Assembly: GCA_028583415.1 (NCBI GenBank)
Contig: CM053270.1
Location: forward strand, 6,270,342-6,334,341
Source of the DNA: Protea cynaroides
Lineage: Eukaryota; Streptophyta; Magnoliopsida; Proteales; Proteaceae
DNA length: 64,000 bases
Direction of reading: 5' to 3'
Below the pieces are notes generated by a model. That model was not told the DNA's origin, did no database searches, and worked only from the letters and a program-made list of their open reading frames with translations. Positions 10,579 to 21,075 of the stretch are shown piece after piece. Positions within the stretch are counted from its first letter, which is position 1, and each line of letters begins with the position of its first letter. Made by a program: the position numbers and the translations under genes.

Positions 10579-12823
10579 TGTCACACCCCAAATTCTGCAC
10601 CATTCAGAACAGTGTGATGAACCGCTAATAAACCAACGGTTCAACCAGGATCTCTAATAGGCTATATCCATTAAAAATAAAACCATGCACATCCACAACC
10701 ATAATCAGAATAAATACACAATAGCGGAAGTCTTATAGTAAAGGAACTGAGAACTCTAACTGTAATAATCATAATTAAAATATCAAGTTATTGTTGTATC
10801 AACTGAGACATAAATAAATAAAATATCAATTACATCACTTTATAAATTCAAATAAAATCCTAATAGAATACGCATGAGTTGCACTCGCATGAAGAGTCAT
10901 GCGTATCCATTAAGTTTTCGGCTTCCATTGCAGCAACACGCGCGTACACCAGAGCACTCATATAATCTTTGACAGTGGTACCTGCATCATCAACTAAAAA
11001 TATTCGACGTCGAGAGGGTGAACACACATCATGGCTCAGTGAGCAAACAAAACAATGCAACAAACATATGCATGCATTCAATTCATATATTTGGTCTGGT
11101 AAATAAGTTTGCAATGTGCTATAGAAAGGATAGGTGGTTGCCGCACCTCTATACACGAGTGTGTGAAGCCATCCAAATGTAACGTTTATTGTCGTCCAAC
11201 ATGCACCCACCATGGACAATGTACACACAAATGTCACGTTTATTGCTGTACCAGTTGCCCATACCAACACGTAAGCCCCTGCTGGCGAGAACTCGCAAAC
11301 TGGGCTCACAACTAACCAATCTTAATGTCAATCAGTGTATCCAAGGCCTCACCCCAGCATCCCTCAATACGTCCATAGAGATAGGGGTAAGGCCCCCCGG
11401 CAAAGTCAGAGACTACACGGTCCGAGACCACCTCCCCTCATACCCTACGACGTAATAGTTCTGCTAAGGTAATGGCGATACAACGATGTCAGTGGACAAG
11501 ACTTGAGTTAGAGATAGTGCTAGAGTTCTGAGGCCCCGCCTATGACACCTCCCCCTGATACTCGCTCGCATCAAGCACACCAACCACACACATACATTCA
11601 CATGCCTATTCCTATCATCATCATCATTATCATGTTATAAACAATAATTTAAATATGCATGAACAGTAATAATAGAAATATTGGATGACATGTTGAATGC
11701 ACATAACAAGCATACACGCATAGAATCAATCATGGCATTGGACTCAAGAATAAAACAGTTTATTATTAACCAATTAGTTTAGGTATTGTTCCCTCACCTT
11801 TGCTTGATCGTAGGTCATCTTTCAAGCTTTAAGAATCAACTAAATATCAATATTATATCACTAGAAGACCTAATCAAGTCGATAAAATTTAATTAGAATT
11901 AATTCTGATTTTAAAAGCATGCTGTTAACTGGGGGTCGATGCCAGGGTCGGAGGTTCCATCGTCCCTGGGTGCGACCACCCACAGTCTGGACTTCCCGAG
12001 CACTGGGGGTCGATTGTTAGGGTCTGGTAGGGTCGATTGGCCATCGACCCCCGTGCGACCCCCTGTGGGTTTAGTCAAAATTCTCATCCTACAGTCCATT
12101 CTTCGTGTTTGGGGTCCTATGGCTTGCTTCTACAATCCATTCCACACATGTTCTATGGTCTAGAACCATAGTTCATTCACCTTTATGGCTTTTATGATTT
12201 TCCCCATGGTTTTCCATAAAAACCTAACCATGGGTGGATGATTTGGGTTTCTCCTAGATCATGTCCTCTTCACTATCTATTCTAAGGTCTGTAGAATTAC
12301 ATGGAGATAGTATCCATACCTGAGAATTAGGCTTGGTTCTCTGAAGCCTTCTCTTTGATCTTCTTCTCCACTTTTCCTTCTCTTCTCTTTCTCTTCTCTT
12401 TCTCTCAATCCAATTAGGGTTCTAAAAGGAGTGAAAGAGGCTTAGGGACGTCCTATTTATAGAGTAGAAATTCCCAAAATAAGTCCCATTGAGATTAGGA
12501 AAGAATTCCATTAAAATTTGGAAAGTTTCAAAATCACGGTTTCTGTCGGCAGACTGGGGGTCGATGAGGGGGTCGGAGATCCCGTCGACCCCTGGTTCTA
12601 AATTGTTCGACCCCCGGTTAGAAACTCAGGGTCTGACTTCCTATCTTGGGGGGTCCGACCCTGCCTAGCTGGGTGTGCGACCCTCCTCCTATTTTTAGTG
12701 TTTTTGGGTCATTAATACCTGGGATCGCGATCTCCCTCACGTACTTGATCCATTTGGCTCGACCATGATGGGTAGACCTGGTTCAAGGTGGTAAGACCGG
12801 GTTAGTTTGCTACGGGTCTTACA
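10579..12823 (-). mobile_element. Solo family-B LTR inside A1
   Basis: 2,245 bp with TCCTC target duplications at 10574-10578 and 12824-12828, starting TGTAAGACC and ending GTGACA on the minus strand, with no internal sequence. It carries B-type arrays (GGGTCGA/TCGACCC) at about 11935-12060 and 12545-12690, and a TATAAATAG on the minus strand near 12453-12461. Its last mini-gene exon lies near 10865-11000 and ends HDSSCECNSCVFY. It splits the leader exon of the A1 antisense gene. Confidence 0.95.
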
Positions 12824-12989
12824 TCCTCTCTGTCTTGGTGAGTTGCTACAGTCCGACCGGTGACTTTAGGAATGATTCTCTTCCGATCAAGACCTTGAAC
12901 ATCATCTCCAAGTAAGGTTCTTCCTTCCTCTCTTTATTTTACATCGTTTCTTCATGGTTTCTTGCCCAAATACTAGATTTTTCTTGGTA

Positions 12990-13306
12990 CAACTGATGCC
13001 GAAGAGGTAGGGGGTAATGCAGCTTATGCAGAAGAGGTAGAGGGTGATGATGATGAACAGATGGAGGACATTCCGGCACCGGAACCGCAGCCCATACCTG
13101 CAGCAAGACCATCCTAGCCTCCTCCCGATACCGTGATGGGTATGTTTATGGAGATTCGAGATGCCCAGCGCGAGATGAATTGTGACCTAGGGCGCCTCTC
13201 TCGCAGCCTCAGAGTCACGTAGGAGCAGGTACACTGGCTCAGGGTCGCATATGAGAAGGACTATGACATCGCTGACCCCATTCCTCCGATGCCCCCAACC
13301 CCATGA
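12990..13306 (+). pseudogene. Remnant of the A1 antisense gene (C-terminal part)
   Basis: Plus-strand sequence encodes the C-terminal third of the antisense protein. It has an Ala- and acid-rich stretch, a Pro-rich linker, MFMEIRDAQREM and LGRLSRSLRVT, then VHWLRVAYEKDYDI and a short Pro-rich tail. At least two in-frame stops occur. Most of the protein, including the conserved globular part, has been deleted: the intron-like sequence at about 12900-12990 joins directly to the acidic linker. The intact relative is in A2 (54178-55410). Confidence 0.8.
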
Positions 13307-13633
13307 TAGATTACTTCATTTTCTCTCTCATGCTTCAGTACAGTTTATTATAACAGGGTAACTGTCCAGTTTGTGGACTGTACCCTATGGTATAATTAGC
13401 TTTTACTCTTTAGATGTTTATGATTATTTTTTCCTGTTTAACATGGTTTTCTATGTAGAGCATGATTGTTCATTAAGTTCTTATTTCAGTATAGTATGTT
13501 ATGCTCTTTTCTTATTTAGTCTCAGGCATCAAATAGGTGCTTAAGGTGTGTTTTTATTAAAACTTTTAAATTTTACCTATCTCAGTTCATTGACTCTGTT
13601 AGGTGCAAATGTGGTCTGTTGGACAGGGCCTAA
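13307..13633. other. Spacer between A1 antisense remnant and primer site
   Basis: A/T-rich non-coding sequence, with a T-rich part near 13420-13440. Comparable spacers lie at 31857-32220, 46599-46857 and 53837-54177 in the other elements. It probably holds the 3' UTR of the antisense transcript. I see no open frame of interest. Confidence 0.5.
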
Positions 13634-13634
13634 G

Positions 13635-13646
13635 AGCTCGATACCA
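13635..13646 (-). other. Primer binding site of A1
   Basis: The minus strand reads TGGTATCGAGCT three bases after the 5' LTR end. It differs from the common plant initiator-Met tRNA site TGGTATCAGAGC but is aligned with it. Other copies here (53825-53836) keep the consensus. Confidence 0.75.
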
Positions 13647-13649
13647 AGT

Positions 13650-15838
13650 TGTCACACCCCAATTTTGGCTGAACCAAAAGTGTGAGTGAACCGCCACTAA
13701 ACCAATGGCTCACAGCAGGATCTGAAGAAGACCGTGCCAACTAACACAAACCAATGCACATAACCACAATCAGAAGATAAATAAATACAGCGGAAGACAT
13801 GATAATAATGAACTGAGTACTTCTATTGATAAATAAATAAATTATCCAACTATTCAAAATACCAAAACGTAAATAAAATAGATTTACATCTTTTATAAAA
13901 TCCAAATGAAACCAATAAAATAAATTAAAACCATCCTAGAGGTACACGCAGTAAGGGCACTCGCATGAAGCGTCATGCTCGTCCTTCCCTGCTTGCACTT
14001 CCAGGGCAGAAACTCTTTCATATACTGGAGCATCCACGTAATCCTCCACAGTGTAACCTGCATCAACATCTAAAAACACGTATATATACATGGGTGACCT
14101 CACAACTTAGCTCAGTAAGAAAATCAGACAATGCAATAATCAACATGCATGAGTAACATTCACATTATGATCTGATTTTAAGTTTGTAATGTGCTATAGA
14201 AAGGATTGGCGGCCACCGCTCCTCTATATACGAGTGTGTGAATCCGCCCACTGGATCAAACACCACTGTTGTCCCATATGCACCCACCATGGAATAGAGA
14301 TAGAGCTAAAGTGTCCGGATAAAACACCGTCAACACTTTCCCTGATGCCCTACCCATACCAACACGTAAGCCCCTATGGCGAAGGCTTGTAAATTGGGCT
14401 CGCAACTAACCAATCCTATATGTCATCACAGTAGGCCCTATCCTAGTACAACTCCCTATGGCATAGAGATAGGGCTCGAGTCTAGTGGCCAGGCTGATGA
14501 CCACAGTGCCACTTCCTCCCCCTGATACCCTACCCGCACCAAGCATGCTAAGATAGAAGCGATACGAAAAGGTGCTAGTGTGAGGAATGATCCCAGACCC
14601 CAGGCCCTTCTCATTCCACACACCAACGAAAAACAATCACTTGCCTAACAATCACATCCTAGCATAGCAAGTATGCATGAATAATATAATAACTGAAAGT
14701 AAAGATGACATGTGAGTATGTACAAACACCATTCCACAGAATCATAATTATTAACAACGTTTTACTGATATTAAGTTATTAGGGTTTAGGTCCGATTCCC
14801 TTACCTGACGCTTGATTGCTAGCTTGTTCTGCGTCACAAAATCCAAACTCGCTATTACAATGTCCTATCCGATGTTAGGGTTGAATTAGAATTAGTTTCT
14901 TAGGGTTTACGTTGGTCGAAAAAGCAACTGGATCAAAATATACCCCTCACAGTGCATACCGGTCGCAGGTACTGGTCGCTGCACTGCGGGGAAAGGTGCG
15001 ACCGGTATGGTCGATCGGTCCTTCACAGACCAGCTCCCGAGAGGTACCGGTCGCAGTATCGGTAGCATATGGTGCGACCGGTATGGTCAATCGGTATGCC
15101 TTCGGAAGACTACGAACTTGGTGTTTACCTTCCGTCGGTCACCCCCTATTGGTTCTAGGGTTTCTCCTATGCATTCTAGGCCTAAGCAACGAGTTAGAGT
15201 TGTTTCATGTTCCATTCAAGTCCTAGTTTCGATGATCTTTAGCCTAGAATGCGAATCTGGGGTTCATTGACTGTATTAGGGTTTGACGGCAAATTTAAGG
15301 GTTTTAGATCAATACCTCGCCTTGCATGGTGTAGATCAATTCACGATTAACCATCTATAATGCTTAACTTAGAGAGGAGTTTAAGCACTTACCGTTGGTT
15401 CGTAACTATGGTGTTTTTCGTCCAACGGCGGCTCCTCTCCCACCTTTCTTAGCTCCTTCTCCTTCTTCGATCTCTTTCTCTTCTCTAGGGTTTGTGAGGA
15501 ACAATCAAAGAATTTTAAGGAGGTTTAAGGGTCCTTAAATAGACTAGGATAGAGTTTAGGAAGTTTCCTTACGTTAGGAATGTCCCTAGTCTCATGATTT
15601 GGAAAGCGAGACCTGCAGAGATCCGTTTCTAGATCTAACCAGTCTGCCCGCGCAGACATACCGGTCGACCGGTACCATCGATCGGAACCATAGACCGGTA
15701 TGAAAAATATCATACTTTTAGGTCCATTTTCATACCTGATTGTCATCCGCTCGTCCCGTCTGGCCCGGTGATGATTGGAAAACCTGTTACGACATGAATT
15801 AAAGGTTTAGATCGGGTTCATGGAGTGCGGGTCTTACA
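13650..15838 (-). repeat. A1 5' LTR
   Basis: 2,189 bp, pairing with 3028-5159. Arrays of A-type GGTCG sites lie at about 14955-15100 and 15655-15705. A TTAAATAG TATA-like box on the minus strand lies near 15535-15542. The last mini-gene exon lies near 13945-14075. Confidence 0.95.
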
Positions 15839-15843
15839 ATAAT

Positions 15844-16220
15844 AAAGCTCTCTTGAAGGGTGGGGAATAATTTCCAAGGCCACTCGTGCTCTGTTTTTTG
15901 ATTCCTTGAACGATTCCTCTTGCCTCGAGTTTGAGGGTTATGAAATAAGATAAAAGACCAACCTGACACGTTTGTTTGTGTATCATAGTTTCCATCTGTG
16001 ATCAGGATTGGATAGTTTTCTCTGGTGGGAAGTTGACATAGAAGCTAATTGGGCAGTCTCTGTATGTGGGTGTTGATGTGCTATGGGTGGTAGTGGGTGA
16101 AATCCAAGCTCAGCAATCCATTTTTGTACCATTCTTAGGATCAAGGCAAGGTCAGGTTGTTAGTTACGAAAGATATTTTCATTCCTCGCTAGTATGCCAG
16201 ATGAAATACCCTGTTTGGTG
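15844..16220. other. Host intergenic sequence, nothing recognised
   Basis: This continues the host DNA interrupted by A1. It has no coding frame with recognisable content and no repeat ends. Confidence 0.5.
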
Positions 16221-16545
16221 TTTTTTTTTTTTTTTTTTTGGTAATAAGAAAATCTATTGATTATTTACTCGAGAATAGGCCAAGACATCATTTACAACAA
16301 CTTCATGAAGCCAAGGAGTGGAAGAGGGTCAATCAACCAACCCCAAAATGGTTGAGCCATTCCTGGCAAGGGTATGAGCAGCAGTATTGGCTCCCCTTGG
16401 AATAAAAGAAAAAGAACATGAATTAAAGATACCCACCAATAAAATTATATCATGAACAATAAGTTGCAGGGAAAACTCATAATTGGATTTCTGTAAAGTC
16501 AGAATCTCAACCACCTCTTTAAAATCACTCTCAATCACCCAATTT
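16221..16545 (-). mobile_element. 5'-truncated LINE (RNase H domain end and poly(A))
   Basis: A run of 19 T at 16221-16239 is the complement of a poly(A) tail. Upstream on the minus strand (16538-16329) the frame reads VIESDFKEVVEIL and then FSFIPRGANTAAHTLARNG. These are the signature of the C-terminal RNase H-like domain (RVT_3 type) found at the end of plant LINE and related reverse-transcriptase proteins. The frame ends normally, followed by a short 3' UTR and the tail. The rest of the element is missing, as is usual for target-primed insertion. I could not identify the target duplication. Confidence 0.65.
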
Positions 16546-17469
16546 GGTATCGATCAACAACTTTGATTTCGTTGTCTGATCCATAGTTAATCCAGGAACA
16601 ACAAAAAAAATTTAAATTGTATGGTAAAAAATATGGTCTCATTTTTTAGAACGGCTAAAATAAAAAAGAAAAAAGTCAGGTACTGGATTTGAACGGTATA
16701 ATTAGAATAATACGGGACCAAAATACGATAATATACATAAAAAAGAGAAGAAAATTTAAAACAACCATGGATAAGAGGGCCATAATCATGGATAGGATAA
16801 GAGTAATTAGAAGTTGGGCGTTGATTATTGCTAAGAAGCCATCCAAGCCATGACAAGACCGATAGGTGGGGTAGGTCGTAGTCCAATGGGTTGTAGGTTT
16901 TAATTTCTTTGAACACAATTAAGCCAAGACCATAATGGCCCATATATTCATATCCCTTGCTAATAATGATTGACATGAATGAAAAAAAAAGAAAAAAGAA
17001 AGAAAAGAAAAGAAAAAGAAAAACCTTAAAATACCTCAGCTTTTCACTTACCTCTACAGTAACAATTCTTTTATGAGTTGGGCAATCGGGCAGCCTCTTG
17101 GATTGCATCAAACGATCCTTTGCCTTTAGATAGAGAGGAGTGTTGGATCGTGTACAGATTTGCAGCTGCATCCGGGCTGTTGAGTGTATTGAGATATTTG
17201 CAAATGCACTTTCTACGACCTGGATGTGACTGTAATGGAGCATGACTGCTGGACATCCAAGTCCCCCTATATGTCATTCATCCGAACTTCATTGCTAAAG
17301 GATCTAGAATTCTCTGAGTGGGTACTTTTTTGCATAGATACAAAAATGCCCAAAAGAATACCATTTTTGAGTTTGGTAAATCTCCCGATTCTTTCGGTTT
17401 TGGTGGAATAGAAAAATTGTTCAGAATACCATTTTTGTGTTTGGTAATTTTGGTTTGTTTTTCATGAGG
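16546..17469. other. Host intergenic sequence with a purine tract
   Basis: No convincing gene. Positions 16980-17024 are a low-complexity A/G tract. Two short near-identical pieces (agaataccattttt, at about 17355 and 17418) flank A/T-rich DNA. Open frames here are uninformative. Confidence 0.5.
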
Positions 17470-17625
17470 GTGAGCCTTGGTGTGACTGTAAGATTGTCAT
17501 ATTACAATCTGATGGTCACGGGTTTGAATCTTGGAAACACCCTCTCCACATTGTATGTGTAAGACTGCAAACATTCTGTCCTTTCTAGACCCTGCAGTTG
17601 CAGAAGTTTCATGCGTTGGGACACA
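17470..17625 (+). mobile_element. AU-type SINE (tRNA-derived)
   Basis: The sequence starts GTGAGCCTTGGTG, where box A of the RNA polymerase III promoter lies. Box B is at about 17515-17535 (GGTCACGGGTTTGAATCT), followed by TTGGAAACA, a GTAAGACTGCA block, and CTAGACCCTGCAGTTGCAG with an end near GCGTTGGGACAC. This order matches what I recall of the widespread plant AU SINE. Box B differs by a few transitions from the GGTTCGAATC core, so it is an old copy. I did not find a clear target duplication. Confidence 0.8.
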
Positions 17626-17737
17626 AAAAGTTTTGATAGAATAGAAAAACATGTTCAGAACAACCAAAAATAGTTAAAAAGTATTTGGAAAATTTGGTTG
17701 GTTTTTTCCTTCTCAAAGAAGGAATCGAATGAAAATA

Positions 17738-18887
17738 TCATCTCAGGAAACAAAAACTCAAGATATAGTTTCATTGTTACCATTTGATGCTTAACGTGTA
17801 TGGTGGTGTTTGTGTTATTTCTTCCCAGGTTCTTAAAACAAAGGACTATATCCATGTTGAACAAGAGAATGCATTTGTCAACATCAATATCAAGCCTAGA
17901 GGAAATCTAATGAAAGTGAACTTTTGATCACCTCCACATACTACCAGGCCTAGACAAGTTGCTAAGCACATACCCCTGTATTCTACTATGCTTATGCTCA
18001 ACCCTCTGGATCTTCTGCCCTCTCAATTATTGTAATTTCTTTTGGGTCTATGGGTTTCTACGTTTTGCTCTATGTAACTGATAAAACTAACATAGGTTTT
18101 GGGGTCAATCGGGTTAATGTGTAGCTAATTATATACGCATATGTAAATATGTTGTAAAATTAGTTTTGCCTGCCATTGAAGGCAACAAATTTTATGAGTT
18201 CTCTGTTGTAGCAGGGGTCTCTTGTGGATACTCTAGAACTTACGAAATCTGGTGTAGCATATGGTGGTTATGTCCTTCTGGTAGTATATGCACATATGCT
18301 TTTGCATGAACATGAACTAGAGGTTACAAAGTAGATGGTACCCATGAATGGAATGCTTTGTGGTCACATTTTCGGAGTACATTTACTTGTCTAGTTGGGA
18401 TTATTAAGCGAATCTGATTAGTTATATTCTTGTAAAAACAAAGATGGTGCGGTGATGGTTTAGCCTGGAACAGTAGAACATTGCCTGTCATGCACGTTAT
18501 ACTGTCCTCTTGTCGGGGTGGATAATCAAATCCAATGGCTTTTAACTTTTGCATACAGTTGTTTTGGACGGACAAGAGACTCGAAAATGGCTGGTATCTT
18601 TTAGATCCTTATGGTTAGATATTTGGTTGATATTGAATTCCATTCAAGGAATAGTTTGTTTGACTCTACAATAGACTTGAGAAGTGTTTGATGAATGAGT
18701 TCCAGCTAAGTGTGGTATTACACCTTTTATGGGTTACATTTGGCCAAATAGTTCTTTCTTATTCAGGCCCTCTTTGGTTGGATTTAAGTTTTAAATTTCT
18801 ATTAATAACCCGCAATTCACCTGCCTGGGCAAGCAATAATCCAGCATCTTCACATTCCTGCAACATCGAGGGTTTACTAGGTGATAC
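17738..18887 (+). repeat. Direct repeat, copy 2 (host gene 3' end)
   Basis: Same orientation as 1572-2711 and mostly identical. The left edge meets unrelated sequence, so only the 3' part of the source locus was copied. The right edge is cut by a family-B LTR that begins at 18888, exactly after 'gatac'. Confidence 0.95.
17829..17927 (+). pseudogene. Duplicated copy of the host terminal exon
   Basis: The splice acceptor (ttatttcttcccag), 32 codons and TGA are preserved relative to 1663-1761, with two amino-acid changes (KPRGNLMKVNF at the end). The AATAAA downstream is changed to AACAAA and no upstream exon was copied. It is probably a non-functional fragment, though the reading frame is intact. 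Confidence 0.45.
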
Positions 18888-19393
18888 TGTCACACCCCAA
18901 TTTCGCACTATTCAGATTGGTGTGATGAACCGCTAATAAACCAACGGTTCAACCAGGATCTCTAATAGGCTGTGTGTGAAACCTATATGCAAATTTTGGG
19001 ACGAAATTTCTTTTAAGGGTGGTGGAGTTGTAAGACACGCACTCTGAAAACCCGGTCTAAACCTTGGTTTTGTGTCATGACAGGTCTTCCGATCATCACC
19101 AGGCCAGACGGGGCAAGCGGATAACAAACAGGTACAAAATCGAACCGAAGTCGACCAATTATACCTGATTTTAGGTATACCGGTCGATGGTACCGGTCTT
19201 GGTACCGGTCGACCGGTATGGCCTGCGCAGCTATGTGCGGGAATCTGGAAATTGGTCTCTGCGGGTCCCGTTTTCCTGATTTCGAATCCTAGAAGTTTCC
19301 TAATCCTAGTAGGGTTACTAAACCCTATTTCTAGCCTATAAATACACCCTTAAGCCTCCTCAAATCCTTTCCATTGTCTCTCGCAAACCCTAG

Positions 19394-19487
19394 AGAAGAG
19401 AAAGAGGTTGGAAAGGAGAAGGAGCTAGGAGGAAAAAGAAAGTGCCGCCATTACAGTTCGACGAAGCTCACGCTACGCCAATCGACG
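19394..19487 (+). CDS. LTR mini-gene exon 1 (open part)
   Basis: This lies about 50 bp downstream of the TATA box and ends at a strong donor, ACG|GTAAGT. The frame that joins the next exon in phase is open from a TAG at 19391 and includes KKKVPPLQFDEAHATPID. There is no ATG in this frame. The matching exon in A1 reads EEPPLDEEHHSCEPT, so the frame, more than the exact residues, is conserved. If translated, it needs a non-AUG start or an unseen exon; otherwise it is a spliced non-coding leader. Confidence 0.45.
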
Positions 19488-20004
19488 GTAAGTGTTCGAA
19501 TTAATCTTCTTATCCTATGTTAGTTGTGTGGGTGGATCAATACCATGCAAAATAGGTATTGATCTAAAACCCTAATTGGCCAATAAACCCTAAGTTGCTG
19601 TCAAACCCTAGATTCGAGTTTCGAGATGATATTCATCGAAACGAGACTCAAATGAGTTGGGGATAACTCTAACTCAATGATTAGACTTAGAATGGATAGG
19701 AGAAACCTTGGAAATCCATGGAAGATGATCGACGGCAGTCGAAAACCCATGTATGGTCTTCCGGAGACATACCGGTCGACTATACCGGTTGCACATGGTG
19801 CGACCGGTATGTTGCCACCGGTATCCCTCGGGAGGCTGGTCTGTGGGGACCGGCTGACCATACCGGTCGCCAGTCTTTCCCACAGAGCTACGACCGGTAT
19901 ATGCCACCGGTCAGCTCTGTGAGGGTATTTTGTAACCGTGTTGGTTTCCGACCAACATGAAACCCTAAACAGTATATTCTAATGAGACCCTAATAATATT
20001 ATAG

Positions 20005-20064
20005 GACTTTGTGACATATCGTTTGGACCATGCGACGTGGAGCAAGTTATCGAACGAGCGTCAG
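20005..20064 (+). CDS. LTR mini-gene exon 2
   Basis: A 60-nt exon with acceptor 'attatag' and donor TCAG|GTAAGG. The joined frame reads LCDISFGPCDVEQVIERAS. The same exon is present in the other A LTRs, for example LCDFPFGSCDVEQAIKRAS on the minus strand near 37035-37094 and in plus orientation near 62406-62465, and LCDSEFGFCDAEQASNQAS in A1. It is bounded by phase-1 introns on both sides. I know of no matching protein family. Confidence 0.5.
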
Positions 20065-20941
20065 GTAAGGGAATCTGACCTAAACCTAATAATTAATGGA
20101 CAGTAAATTGTTGTTAATCACTTGATTATATGAGATGTGTTGTTTGTGCATATTCACATGCCATCCTTTACTTTCAGTTATTATTATTGTTCATGCATTG
20201 ATAGGATGTGATTGTTAGGCATGTGATTGTTTTCGTTAGTGTGTGGAGTGGGGCATGGGCCGGGGATCGCTCCCACATTAGCACCTTTTGTAGTATTCTG
20301 TCTTAACATGCTTGGTACGGGTGGGGCATCAGGGGAAGGTCGTGGTACGGTGGTCTCCGATATTGATGTTGGCCTGGCCATGGTTATGTGGCACTGTGGT
20401 CTCCGAGTCGACGCTGGCTTGTCCACGATGCTTTAGCTCTATCTCTATGTCGTAGGGAGTTATGTTGGGATAGGGTCTACCTGCGTATTGTTTCTATCCT
20501 AGTGAGTTAGTTGCGGATAGGGCATCAGGGGAGGTGTGGGAATGCCTTAGCTCTATCTCTATGCCATAGATGGCTGTCTCGGGATAGAGCATACATTGAT
20601 GACATATAGGATTGGTTAGTTGCGAGCCCGGGTTGCGAGCCCCGGCCGATAGGGGCTTAGGTACTGGTATGGGTAGAGTATCAGGGGAGGTACGGGGGTA
20701 TCTTAGCTCTTTCTCTATTCCATGATGGGTGCATGTGGGCCAATGGGGGTGTGATCCATGAGGTGCCACACACTCGTGTATAGAGGTGCGGGGGCCACCA
20801 AACCTTTCTATAGCACATTGCAAACTTAAAACCAGACCACAGCATAAAATGATTGTTACTCATGCATAATATTGTGAAACTGTCTGATTGTCTTACTAAG
20901 CTGTGTTGTGAGCTCACCTTTTGTGTACACATTGTTTTTAG

Positions 20942-21075
20942 ATGTTGATGCAGGTTATACTGTTGATGATTACATGAACGCTCCGGCGTATGGAGGTGTT
21001 GCTGCTCTGGATGTGCAAGCAGGAGAGGACGAGCATGACGCTTCATGCGAGTGCCCTTTCTGCGTGTACCTTTGA
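20942..21075 (+). CDS. LTR mini-gene exon 3, conserved Cys-rich end
   Basis: Acceptor 'ttgtttttag', then DVDAGYTVDDYMNAPAYGG and, after an acidic stretch, HDASCECPFCVYL and TGA. All A, B and C LTRs in the window carry this exon. B and C read DDAGTTVxDYM and HDSSCECNSCVFD. The invariant parts are AG-TV-DY, VAA, HD-SCEC and CV. Some copies have stops (for example C at 32599, and A2 5' LTR after SVQA). The function is unknown. The first in-frame Met is in DDYM, so a 33-residue peptide could start there. Confidence 0.5.

Larger units (their letters stand above)
3028..15838 (-). mobile_element. Element A1: Ty3/gypsy chromovirus (Tekay/Del-like), minus strand
   Basis: The element is bounded by 5-bp ATAAT duplications at 3023-3027 and 15839-15843. 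Read on the minus strand it starts TGTAAGACC and ends GGGTGTGACA. Order on the minus strand: 5' LTR (13650-15838), primer site, remnant of the antisense gene, GGTCG array, gag, protease, RT, RNaseH, integrase, chromodomain remnant, duplicated polypurine tract, 3' LTR (3028-5159). A solo family-B LTR (10579-12823) interrupts the leader of the antisense gene. The LTRs have diverged visibly in the first 100 bases and gag-pol has many stops and frameshifts, so the copy is old and defective. Confidence 0.95.

Noticed and set aside
17470..17625. tRNA gene
   Set aside because: Box A and B are present, but no cloverleaf can be drawn and the body matches a SINE.
19555..19615. Telomere-like AAACCCTA motifs in the A LTR
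   Set aside because: They are scattered, not tandem. Such telo-box motifs are common in plant leaders and do not indicate a telomere.
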